This document shows positions 21,581 to 32,914 of a DNA stretch of 64,000 nucleotides, piece by piece (position 1 is the stretch's first letter; each line of letters opens with the position of its first letter). This DNA is from Dipylidium caninum (taxonomy: Eukaryota; Platyhelminthes; Cestoda; Cyclophyllidea; Dipylidiidae): the NCBI GenBank assembly GCA_017562135.1, contig QEYB01000588.1, forward strand, positions 186,001 through 250,000. Reading direction: 5' to 3'. Made by a program: the position numbers and the translations under genes. Under the pieces are notes generated by a model that did no database searches, was not told the DNA's origin, and was given only the letters and a program-made list of their open reading frames with translations.

Positions 21581-23989
21581 TTGGGCTTGTCAACCGCTTT
21601 GCATTTGTAATCTTGTAACCCTTTGCACCGCAAATGCGTTGAGTCTTGTTGTCCATTCGACCACATTAATCATTTGGTGTCATCGAGGGGGGACAGACGC
21701 TCGTGGTGTGTCCTCGTTGCCTCCTCCAGCCAAATTGCATTTAATTAACAACTGGTTCGGACGAGGTGTCTGCCCCTCGCCTCTCGAGAGTCGAGAACCC
21801 GGTGCTGCGGTACCCACTGCGGCTAACCGGGAGAACTTGGTTGGCTCCCCAAGCCTCACCGTGTCTGTCTTCAGTGTGTTCCTCGTTGAACTCGTCGGGG
21901 AGGACGCCGGACCAGAGAATGGCGGCAGGCGTGTTCTAATTGCGGCCAATTTGTTGTGTGCTTCGAGTGCCTCTTATTTGTGGATGACTGACATCGCGTG
22001 TCGCCTCTGGCGGAGGGACGCGGTTCCCTCACTGGCGTGGCCTCCGAGCCGTCTCGGCCTCCCGGCGCCTCCTTTGCCAGTCACCACCAACCGCTTCCCC
22101 ATTTCACCGACTTCTTAACACTCGTAACAGCGGATACATTGAGATGTTGGCAAGCTCGTCTTCTCGTGAAGCAGAGAACCCCTCGGGGATGTTCTCCACC
22201 TCTTCAGGAGGGACTCAGTGTGCTGGCGGTAGCACCACTTGGCAGGAGGTCGCATGTCGTCAAAGAAGTGCTTGTCAAGACGCGGCGGGGCGGGCAGACC
22301 AAAATGTTGCTAGTTTTGTACAAATCCTCCAAAAAGAGGCAGACAGTACGGTGTTGCGCTTATGCGAGGCAGCGCAGGGACATTAGTCTCGATTTCGTTT
22401 CCCTGCTTTGTTGGCATCTCGTCATTTATCATTGTACGATGGTCATGAAGCCTGTTACTTTCGTATTTCACTGAAAGGACCTTTCAAATTTGCCCGAGTG
22501 CAATGTTAATCTTTCTTGCCTGCCTCCTCTCCTTCTCCCCTCTGCCCATCATTCACGTCTTCAACAAAAACTGGTGCATTGTTTTATTCTCCTCCTAAAC
22601 CAACAGATCAATGCGCTTCTCAGTAGCACCTTCAAGGAGAACATGGGCCTTCCTGGCGATTCGTGGAAGCGGACACTCGGCCTCGAGGCCGCTCCTTCGG
22701 CTTCCCGTCAGCCACGCCGTTGGCCATTGGTCCATAACCAGCTCTTCGGTCCCTCTTGGCCCCCTCGTATGTGTACCAAATGCCACCGCGTTTCTTGGTC
22801 CGATTTGTCGGTTGGGCACTCCTCCTCGAAACAGCGTGGTATTCCACGAGGAGGCGGTCCTCCTTGTCGCCCGCCTCCTCGGTCATCTCTCTTGCAATTC
22901 CTCCGGGATTAGTGGGTGCTGGTGAAGAAGCGCGTTAAACTAAGACCTCCTCCTGTGAGGCCGAGCGCCCACATTGCATTAGCCGTCGCTGGCCCCCTCG
23001 AGACCGTCGGTGGTGTCGTGTTGCGTTCGCATTTCTGCCCAACTAGGCCATGCAAATAGGGTTTTTTCTTGTAATTACTCCACTTGAAGTGCGAAATACT
23101 TTGTCTTTTTTGGGAGGGAGAATGCGTGCAATGCGCTGCCATCCGAGGCCACTTTCTTCCAGATTTTTTTTCGGGGGGGGGCGGGGGTTGCGGGGGAAAT
23201 CGCTCTCAGCTCTCTGATTTGCCACCCCGCGTCTTGACCTTGACCTGAAGGTGGCAGGCTGTTTGGTGTCTGATAAATTCGCAAAATTTATTTCATTATG
23301 GCACCAGCCGAGGCGCCCACTTGAATGGACGCTCGTGTCATTCTAAACCACAGGAAACGCTTCAAACAAGCACTCTGGGGGGGTCTATTTTTGGCGCTTT
23401 CCTAAGACAACGCGGTTTAATTTTCCCCCTCGACTCAACTTGCTCCTCATCACCACCTGCAGCCCGCCCACTGCGCTCCGCAGTGGCTGGTCCGCCGTCG
23501 GCAGGATGTCCATCCGCTCGTCCCTCCCCGACCCCCTCGGGGCGGGAGGGCGGGGGGGAAGGGATGGCAGAAGGTCCCCTCGAAGGCCTGACTCGAGTCC
23601 TCTTCGTCTCACACAAGGCTGCCTGTTAAGTCACTTCTACTCAACGTCATCGTTAGTAGACTTGAGGAGTTTTACCCCTCAAATGGGTAGCACGCTGAAG
23701 AGGCAGATGGAGAGGGGCGGTGCGACCCCCTCCATAAATGAACACCCGCCTCCTCCCCTCGCCCCTCCTCAGTCCAGACTCTCAGACTGCATGTCAGGCA
23801 TCAAAGTGACAATCAGGGGCGGAGACAACATCCACCCCAGCGTCTCCTCGAGTTTTGACATCGCTACAAGCGTCTGCAGAAGTGGTCCTACTTTTCACGA
23901 TGAATTAGCAAAGTATGCGATTAAACTGGTAATTTGTCATGACACCGCGGGGGAGCGAGGGGGAGGGGAAGGAGGGTGTCCTCTCCCCT

Positions 23990-24160
23990 CCGCCCAGCAA
24001 TGACCAACGTCGTCCAGACGTGCGTCCCAGTGAATAAGGCGGAGTGTATAAGCGAATGTGTAAGTCACAATGGCGCGAATGGTCAAAAACCCTAATTTGC
24101 TTGGTAGGAGGCCAAAATGGACAATTTCTTTCGCGAAGTAAATCTCGAACACGCCAAAAT
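23990..24160 (-). mobile_element. Possible mariner transposase fragment
   Basis: On the - strand about 41 bp encode KEIVHFGLLPSK, matching at both DNA and protein level the KGIVHFGLLPSN segment of the mariner relic at 27300-28282 (roughly 70% base identity by eye, ending in TACCAAGCAA in both). Further along, IHWDARLDDV weakly recalls the DNARPH region. Only a short piece is convincing; the surroundings are unrelated. Confidence 0.4.
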
Positions 24161-24408
24161 CCGCGGCGCTGGTGGGACGCAGTGCGCTGTGGCGGTTGTG
24201 TAGCACCAGCCGCCTTACGCCGCTCGTCTTCCTTCCCCGTTCCACTCCGGACATGTACGCGACGGGGCCTCGGCCGCCGTCTGCTCTGCTCCACCAGGTC
24301 GCGCAACCGGACGGCATTTGGGTGCGCGTTCCCACCGCCTCTTCTTCCTCCACTGCTGATGGCCGCGGCCCGAGTTGCATCTGCCGCTCTAACACAGTAA
24401 AATGGGAT

Positions 24409-24439
24409 GTTTGTGTGTGTGTTTGTGGGTGTGTGTGTG
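24409..24439. repeat. (TG)n microsatellite
   Basis: Interrupted TG/GT array of about 30 bp. Confidence 0.85.
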
Positions 24440-25349
24440 ATTAGCATCACATTAAAAGCGCCAACGCACAGCAACTTGCCTTTTTTAAGATCATCTAATC
24501 TGATTGTGACACGCGATCTGGCATGAATGAGACGATTAAGCAGGCACGCCACACACAAACACCACCTACAAACATACGTGCGATGGCGGCAGCGCTGGAC
24601 GAGGCTGCTTTGGCACGACTGCCGCGGTCTGTCACCCGTGGAAGCCCCACGGACGGGCAGACAGTCGTCTTCTCCCTCGTCCACTAATGGCTCTGGCGTG
24701 CGACACGCAAGTCGTCTAGACGGTCTGCTGTCCGGTGAAATGTCACCCCCTTCAGAGCCGCAAATAGTCACGGTCGGTGCCAACTGTTCATCGTCCTGGC
24801 CACGTCTCCATGGACGATGCGCTGTGGAGGCGGACAATTGTCCATTCGTGTGGAGCAGTCGCATTCCTCAGCGGTCCACAAGGCGGATCAGAGGAGAGGA
24901 GTACAATGAGCCTGAATGCTATGCCTTCAAGCGAGGCTTCTCCACATTTCGGCCGCCATCTCACAGCCATGGAGATGTGCTGACAGCCCGCCGGACATCC
25001 GCGCTGCGCTCGCATTCGCCCACAGCCCGGACCGTGGGAGGCAAAACATTTTCGCATGTTTTATGTGAAACTTCAGGAGGTCCACGATTGTCCCGGACCT
25101 GGGAAGGCAAAAGAAGGAGACGGAAGAGCGAGAGGAAGCCCTCCTTGTCCGGCATTGGGGGAAAAGGCGATGGAAACGGGGCTGTGTTTGCCCCAGGGAC
25201 GCTAACTCTCCCTGACCACCTCAGAAGGCACTTTAAACTTGCATGCACGTCATCGTTTTTCCTTCTTCTCGGTGACAGCAAAAGTATTCGCATTTAGGAA
25301 GGCAATGCGATAAAATTCGGTCCCTTTATGATTTTCGTTTTAATTCTTA

Positions 25350-25401
25350 GGCGCGCAATTAATTATTCCCTGGCAGGCGCGCAATTAATTATTCCCTGGC
25401 A
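25350..25401. repeat. Exact 26 bp tandem duplication
   Basis: Two identical adjacent 26 bp units, each starting GGCGCGCAATTAATTATT and ending CCCTGGCA, followed by the beginning of a third (GGC). No coding context. Confidence 0.95.
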
Positions 25402-27299
25402 GGCACACTTCCCCGCTATTATACCCTGTCCCTCTGTCCATGCGGCCGTTCACGAGGGAAAAATGCCACCACCTTATGCCTTTTTAGCATAAGTCTTCTG
25501 CGGTGTATGAGGCCTTTGGGGTTCCGCGTTGGAGAGGCGTCCAACTGAAGCGAACTGTGATTTCCATCTCCGGTGTCCGGAAATACCGTCTGTTGACGGG
25601 TCTAGTAGGCCGCGGCGACGCCAGGATGCCGGTGACATGCGTTTTTCTCTTTCCGCATCTTCAACAATGTCACATGTGGAGTAGCCTTCCGTCGAATCGT
25701 TTTGTGTTACCTGGCAGTAGCAGTGACGTTGCCAAAACCCCAGAAGGTCCAACCTCCTAGCCGAAGTGGAGGAGAAGATCTTCGAACGAAGGCCACCATC
25801 CGATCTCGGAGGTCGTCAGGCGTATTGTAGCCAAAAGGAGACAACTCTGTTGGGCGAAACGGTGTATCGAAGGTGGCGAACCAACCCTCGGGGCCTGAGA
25901 AGGAGGCAAAAATCGCGGATTTATGATGCCCACGCAGTAACGCGCCTTCGGCGGGAGGAGGTCCCCCTCACCAAATACTCTCCCGCCTTGCCACCGCTTT
26001 GCCAAGACGAAAGGCCGCTCAGAACCAGTGCCAACTGCTAAGTCGTCCGCCGAACATTCGGCCAGGCGTAATGAAGAAGCCGCGTAGGGCGTGCATAATT
26101 CATGCGGTTGCTTCCCCTCGCCGCTGGCTGGTCGGAGGACGATTGACACGAGACAGACGGGAGTCTGTTATTAGCGGCCACTGGCCTCGCCCACGACAAC
26201 AAAGAATGCGGAACGCTCATGAATATCTCAAGACGCGACCTCGTCTGTCCACTCGTCACTGGCGTCCGCCAACACGTCCCGACCAAAGCGCGGCATTTTG
26301 GACGCAAAGCTGTCGGACGTGGCTGTGAGGCATGACGGAGAGAAGCGGTGGACGCTTGCCGCACTGGTCGGCGCCCCTCGTTCTGCCACCGCGAGGTGCC
26401 TCGGAATGATTCGCCTCATCGAGTGGCCGAGTGCCTGGTGGACCCGTCAAATGGGCGCGTCCCAGCACAGAATGAACTGTGGCGAGTTATGCGCTGTCGA
26501 AGGGGACTAACAAGGAGCTAATTTTCGCGACCGGCTTGCCTCTTCGTGCCCAATCGAGAGCTTCCGCACTCTCAGAAAGCCCCACGACCGGGTGGGCGCC
26601 TTGCGGCTTCTTTATCACAGCCCAGAAGTTGCATTTATTGCCACCAAATGTCAGAGGACCTCAATGAGACTTCACCACAATGGCCTGCGACTAATCTACG
26701 TAGATGGCGACTTTTTTGACTGCTTCTGCCGGGAATGTCGGACGCGGACCGAAGCATCCTTCCTCTTTCCTCATTGACACTGAAGGGGAAATGTGCTAAC
26801 TCGCGTTGGCTGTCGAGTCGCGGAATACGCGACACCTCCGAGTGTCACGGGGGGCCACCAGCTTGGCTGAAGCCTCCTTGACTCGTGGAAGCACACACTC
26901 GGTGCAGGTGGTGGGGAAGGCGCTCCGGCGTGGACGGAAGGACACTGGCGCTCTAATCGTCCTCGGACTGCGGAAGAAGACGAGGGTGGTGGGTCTTCCC
27001 CCCTCTCAGTCACACGACAGCCCAAAAGCCTCTTCCCGCGTTGATCGGGAGTGACAAGGGGCGGCGGGGAGCGGCTGACACGCCGAATGTGAGCCGGGCA
27101 CTCGAGGGGCGAGAGACAGACTCGAGACGCTATAATGCTCCCACCACGACCGAACTTGCCTTTGCCGGGGTGAAATTCATTCAGCGTAGTCAATTGATGA
27201 GTTCGCTTCGGTGCGCAGTCACAGACGTCTGTCGATGGCATTTCTTGGGTGAAGGGCCGCCTTCCCTCCGAGTAGAACCGACTTCGGTGATTTGGAGAC

Positions 27300-28282
27300 C
27301 TTCGTTGGCAGCTACGTGATTGTCGGTTTCAAGTAGCTTTGAAAATCCAAAACTTTTACTTAAAATTATAACTTTATTCAACCCAGATACTGTCTGTTTT
27401 AGTTGATGACCTTTTGTCACTGTCATAACCCCACTTTTATACAATCTTTGGTCTTTTCTACTAAAAGACCGATTTTCGAGTGATTTGACTCCAAGGCCGC
27501 AAGGTCGGGGCGACTCGGTGGACGGGTCAACGCGTCCCGCCGCAGGTCCAACAACTTTGACCAGGGATCCAAGACCTGTGGCGCTCCGCATTACCCACAC
27601 CTTCACCGTTTGCCGTTTCTGGCCGCTTTGCTTGAATGGAATCGCCCAATTTGCCGAGTTGTTGAACGTACACGCTTGAACTGATCGTCTGATTGCTTGG
27701 TAAAAGTCCGAAGTGAACAATTCCCTTTTGAACTCCCACCAGACCGCCAGCATAATCCTTTTTGATGAATCTCTGCCTTTAAAGTCTTCTGGACTGGTTC
27801 ATCTTCCGTCATCGTCCACCATCTCTTCCGGTCAACGCGCTTCTTATAAGCTACCCACTTTACACCGCCAGCAAGTAGTCTTTTCAGAAATGGGAAGAGT
27901 CGCAGTTGCAAAGGAATTTCCTCAAGCTGGTGAGGGAGGCATCCAAAAACCGAGTCTCCTGACATGACCAAAATTCTTCAATATTTTCTCTTTCGATGCA
28001 TGCATGTTATTCGCATCTGAACTTCTCTGCCAACATCCCGTGTTGTGGCGTCGACGATCCGCTCGTCGACTTCGACTGGACGCACGACCACATCGTTGAA
28101 CTGTTTTCTCAGTGAAAAATCACCAGAACGAAGTCTGGCGAACCACTTTTGTCGACACTGCTTTTCTTGCAAGGCCTCACTCCCGTCTACGGCAGAAAAC
28201 TTCTTTTTTTCTTGCAATACGTTTTGCTTTTGCGCAAATAATGCAATAAAATATGTCTTAAGTGCACTTCTTGTTCCTCCAT
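27300..28282 (-). mobile_element. Decayed mariner-family DNA transposon (relic 2)
   Basis: Reading the - strand from an ATG at 28282-28280 gives EEQEVHLRHILLHY, then CRQKWFARLRSGDFSL and RPVEVDERI (helix-turn-helix region, 28190-28060). Next come FLKRLLAGGVKWVAY (near 27860), EDEPVQKTLKAEIHQKG, GIVHFGLLPSNQTI and VYVQQLGKLGDSIQ (near 27700-27650). KDQRLYKSGVM lies near the C-terminus (27420). Order and spacing fit a full-length mariner, resembling the subfamily of the primate Hsmar1 element. Several frameshifts are needed to read through, and the first catalytic Asp (normally GDEKW) is replaced in AGGVKW, so it is dead. Clear terminal inverted repeats were not found. Confidence 0.85.
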
Positions 28283-28297
28283 TCTAAGATGGGGATT

Positions 28298-28333
28298 AAA
28301 AACACAACTACGCAATTAAAAGTTGTGTTTTTT
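28298..28333. repeat. Inverted repeat/hairpin next to mariner relic 2
   Basis: Arms AAAAACACAACT and AGTTGTGTTTTTT are separated by 11 bp. The hairpin lies about 16 bp upstream of the mariner start codon, so it may be a remnant of the element's end, or chance in AT-rich sequence. Confidence 0.6.
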
Positions 28334-31300
28334 TCTTACTAAATGGAAGGCAGAAGTCCAATCAATGAGAAAAAACTGTGGGTCAGCTACTCTGGACACG
28401 TTGACGAACGCGAGAAAGCGTAAAATCGGCGACCGCGTAGTTGCCGATCAGTGGAGGGCTTCCACGCTGACACTGGGACGTCGAAATGGCAGGACGCGGC
28501 GTCTGGATCTGCTCTCAAAGGGTGAAATCGGCCGCGGGAATCGCGAGGTGTTCCGCAGTATTGGAGACAGAGTACTAAGCCCTACACGACGACAGTCCGA
28601 GAACCGTCAAATGCAGAGAAAGAAGGTGCCTACGGGCCGAGGCCGCCAGCAGTCAAAGGGCATAATCGGGGCAACTAACAACGGTTCAGTCGTGTGTTAA
28701 TTACCCGCTTGTGGGAGTTGCAGAGATCGCGGCTCATAGATCGCGGCTCATCGGTGAGGAATGGGACCATCAGCATTCCACTGGGCGGCAAACGTGTTCA
28801 GCGAGGAAACGAGTCCTGGCCGCGCTGTCCGAGCGCGGCGGGGAGGGAAGCGCCGTGCTCCGCCCCGGGACGAGTCCCTCACAGGCCTCTCGGTTGGCCA
28901 CAAACACTGCAAGTTACCCGCCTCCCTTCGAGGCAACTGGAACTGTGGGAAGAACGAAACCCTCCGGCGCTTCCCCTTTCCACCTGACGCGGAAAATGCC
29001 CTCTTCCCTCACTAAATGCTACAACAGCTTTTCCAGACCCCTTCTGGTCAGTTGTGCCAATCTCCGTCGTCGGCGTGGCGGCGAGGAGCCGACGACGGTG
29101 TGGAGGAAGCATCTTTGCAGCCCCACAAAAGCAGTCGGAGATTACATGGAGGGCAGACTGTCTGCGGCCTCCTTTATTGTCTATTTACAAGTACACAAGC
29201 GCACACACGTCGACGAGCCGGGCGGTTGCGGTGGTGTTGCGGCGGGAATTTGCTGTGTGCGCGAGGTTTTGTCTCCATCCTTTCCTCTGGTGAAGGCGCA
29301 TAACAAAAAATAGAACACGTGTCCTCTGGCCAAAGACGTTTGGAAAGCAATGCGGCGAGATTCGACGCTCCGCTGTGGCAGCCCGTCCAACTACGTGATG
29401 CTGTGGAGACGCCAGGACACGCAGCACATCGTGATGGCCACGGGGAGAGGCGTGAAAACGCTCAGCGACGTTGCCAACGAGGTGGCCGAAGTCTTCCTCC
29501 AGCGACCTGACGCCTCTGTGAAGTGGAGGTAGCGTCGAAGTTTGGAGGACTTTTGGTTCACGGCTTCCTGACTGGTCGCCGTCGCCGTGGTCGCGAAGGC
29601 CATTAGGGGCGGTGGGGCTGGGAGGAAGAAGTAGCAGACATCAAGCTTTCCGTGCTACATATAATTCCCCTGTTTGAAGGGAAGGAAAAGCCTTCAAAGC
29701 CTCCAAGCAGCCTGCTTTCGATTCCGTGTAACTCGACTTAAAAATTTTACTGTTTGGTGCGCAGAGAGCACATCGGGCAGACAAACATCCTCACGGGGAG
29801 TGCGAAACAGGAGACGTCGTTGCCGTACATTACAGCGATTCCAGCGTGAATTTGGCTGGCATGGTGCCTTCTCTTCGCCAGACGGAGTCACCGGCCAGGA
29901 AGCATCTGATGGCCGCGAAGACCATCGCTGCGCGACCCCACGTCCCTCCGTTTCTCTCCGCCCCGTCCCCACGTCCGCTGTCACGCAGGCGTTCACTCTC
30001 TCTCTCTCTCGACGAGTTTTCCCTTGTTGAATCTTCTCTCCACGAGGCGATTCAACAGGGCAGAGGAGACTACCAGTCACAAAGTTCGCGCCTTCAAACG
30101 GAACATTTCAGGCGGGATGAGGGCTGGAGTGTGGAGGGAACCAGGTGGTGTCTACTTTCTCTCTTTTGCACAAAGGCGCATCCATTCTCGTTGACAAGAG
30201 GTAATTCCGCAGTCGTGCGTGGGCAAAAGTGGAGACAGGCGGGAGGAAGTGGAAAACCGCATTCCGCCACTTTGCCCGATAATGAAGCTTCTTCGGCCAG
30301 AGCAAATTGCCCTCGGGTAGTTCCTCTTAAAGAGGCCCACGAATTCTCTTCCCCAGAGGCCGAAGTTGGCGAGCAGGCGCCCTCGCAAAAGACGCCCAGT
30401 AGCTTCTACCTTAAAGTCCTCGATGGCCCAGGACGCCCGGATCCTCAGCCCAGGCAGACCGGCTGGCAGGCGGACGAAGCTATGCCGCCGTCAGGGGACT
30501 GCTGGCGACTCCCTCGAGGATCCGCTGTTGCCTTGCCTGTCCCAAAGGGAGAGGAGCGGTCGAGGAGACGATGCTCAAACAGAAATGCCCCAAAATCGGA
30601 CCTGACAGTGCCATGAAGGCCTTTTCGAGGGCGTGGCCCTAGGAGGTGTTTTGAAACAGCCCGGCGCTCAGAGGCGTGGTGGAGGACCTCGGCTCTTCTC
30701 TACGTCTTCTCTCTCACTTGGACTGCAATTTCCTATGCGCACAAAAGTTCTCTCCGCCCTTTCTTTAGGCCCAACTCCTCCGAGACTTTGCCAACTTTGT
30801 GTGGGCAAGTGGGCAAAGCCAAAGTCCACCCTCTCTGCTCCACACGAGCGGTGCTGGGGAAAGAAATGGCGGTTCAGAAATACCAAAGTGGTGATTTATG
30901 CAGCGCAAAGTTTTAGAACACCATTAGGTTAATTAGATCATCAAATAAGGCTTCGCACCGCCTCGTCGAGGTGTCTTTCCCCCAGTCCGAGTAAATTGGC
31001 CACCTGCGCAAAAGCGGGGCGAAGCTCATCGTGAGTTAGGCGACGCGCACTTTTGTGGAGGAGGCGGAGGCGGAGGAGGAGATTGGTGGACTTAAAGACC
31101 TCTCACAATTCCTCGAGGTTGTGTCTCCACCGCCTCCGTGTCCCCTCTACCGCAGGCGTTGCGGAGGCGGGTGGATGGACGGCGAGGGACGATGAATGGT
31201 CAGGGCGGAGGGGGAGATGCTCTCGACCGACGCGAAGACACCCACAGTGAGGAGGGAGAGCGAGGGAGGCCGTGAGGTGGGGGCGATTTCTTGCGGGGAG

Positions 31301-31336
31301 GACGAGCCCGTCTTCGGGGAGGGCGGGGAGACGGAC

Positions 31337-31358
31337 GTGAGTGAGTGAGTGAGTGAGA
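31337..31358. repeat. (GTGA)n microsatellite
   Basis: About five GTGA units. Confidence 0.85.
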
Positions 31359-31899
31359 GAGGTCGGTTTACGGACAGGGTGCTTCTCACAGGTAATGCAC
31401 GTGCGTTCATGCCAACCGCGTCTAACTAAAGTATGCATATGCCGTGCTTCATGCAGTGTTTTTGCGGGTTTAAACGAGCTGCGGTGGCCAGACTTACTCT
31501 CCAACTCATCCGCCTCTGCCTCCGGCAAGCCTAATTTGGAAGGAAAACCGGTGTGTTTAGCGGTTTTCAGCTTTACACGAAAGGTGCGCATTGCTGTCAA
31601 CCTTCCTGACTCATGTCACTCCCTCACCACCGGGATGACTCGCAAATGACGGCGGAGGAGGAGGAGTGGGGGCGGGCGGGGCGGAGGGGGGGGGTGCGGG
31701 CGACACTACCAAGATGGAAACCATGAAACGGGCATCGGTGATTAGTTCGGCTGCCTGTGAGACCGAGAGGGCGATCTTGTAACGTGTGCTCGATATTTTT
31801 ACTTACAAATGTTAAGATTATTCTCTTTACTTATTTCATATCTCCTTTCTATTTTACTTCTCACCAAGATCAGATGAAAACAAAACCCGAATTCAAATT

Positions 31900-32480
31900 G
31901 AATTAAAGCGTAGATCAGAGACCGGACAACCAGAGGTGAAGCCACAGCTAATGGGAAAAAGGGTTGATGTTGGCTCAGAAACTCCCGTTCTGGCGATTTG
32001 AGCGCCGTCCCGGAGCCTTGAAGGAGACGGTCGAAAGCCAGGACGCCCACGGCACTATTTGCGGCGTGAACTAACGGGGAAGTGGCCATCCACCCGACGG
32101 CGGCTGCGTCAAAGCAAAATCTGCGTTCGGTAGACGACAGAGAAAAAACGGCGCCGTGCGAACAAGTGACGCCAGTGCGGAGACTGCAGCGACCGGGCGG
32201 GCATCTTCCTTGTTTCCTCCGCAATACACGACAACCGATCATCACTTCTGACGAAAAGTGGATTTTATATGAGAATGAGGAACAGTCGAGCAAACGGAGA
32301 GATGCGGACACACCGTCAGGACACATCCGCAAGCCGAAATGCCATCAAAAGCAAATGGAGGTTTGCATATATTGTGGAATGCCGTGGGGAGATCGTCCCT
32401 TTTTCCATCCTTTCATTGGCGGGGAGTCGATTTCGTCCATGGGAGAAGACTTACGTAGAAAAAAGCAACAGTTTCGCTAA
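31900..32480 (+). mobile_element. Decayed mariner-family transposon (relic 3, partial)
   Basis: The clearest part is 32230-32380, where the + strand encodes IITSDEKWILYENEEQ and then KPKCHQKQMEVCIYCGMPWG. These match the mariner block with the first catalytic Asp (DEKW retained here) and the following KxxxHxKK..L.(V/I)WW segment. Upstream pieces such as RKPGRPRHYLRRELTGK (near 32030) may be the helix-turn-helix linker. The rest is scrambled by frameshifts and stops, and no C-terminal third was seen. It differs in sequence from relics 1 and 2, so the insertions come from separate lineages. Confidence 0.7.
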
Positions 32481-32673
32481 GTCGTCGGAGCGCGGCACAC
32501 TGTAACTTCCATGCAGTTTGCAGAGGTAACACATCCTCCATCCTCTCTCGATAGTTAAACGGGAGAGGAATAAAAGTTGTCTCGATGGAGTGCAATAAAT
32601 AAGGGAAAAAATTGCGTTCTTCGTTTTCGGCTCCAATTTAACGCTCGTTTCATAGTTTCCCTGGCGACGATAT

Positions 32674-32748
32674 GCTGAGGCAGTGACCTCAGCGCCAGCT
32701 CAGTGGCCCCGAATGCCCCGGGCAGGAGCCACCCTGTGATCCCGGGGC
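32674..32748. repeat. Two successive GC-rich hairpins
   Basis: GCTGAGG/CCTCAGC (32674-32693, 6 nt loop) is followed by GCCCCGGG/CCCGGGGC (32715-32748). The density of pairing suggests a structured element, such as a SINE-like repeat, but no other copy was noticed in this window. Confidence 0.4.
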
Positions 32749-32870
32749 GGACGACCCAGGTATCAGCTGGGAGAGCGAGTGCTCCGACCCCAGCGTTCGT
32801 CATCCCCGCAGGGAGTCACTAGTCGCGTCACTTGTTAGATGACGAGGCATTTGGCTGCCTTAAGAGTAAA

Positions 32871-32914
32871 GAGGAGAGGAGAGGAGCGGAGCGGAGCGAA
32901 GCGGAGCAAAGCGG
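32871..32914. repeat. Purine-rich pentamer array
   Basis: GAGGA/GCGGA/GCGAA-type 5 bp units in a row, a degenerate minisatellite. Confidence 0.75.

Noticed and set aside
23905..24864. Longest open frame of the window (319 codons, -)
   Set aside because: Arg/Pro-rich, covers a TG microsatellite and a mariner-like scrap, and is shadowed by a long frame on + (24527-25297); no family resemblance.
29846..30616. 256-codon + strand open frame
   Set aside because: Low-complexity, no domain, typical of GC-rich non-coding sequence here.
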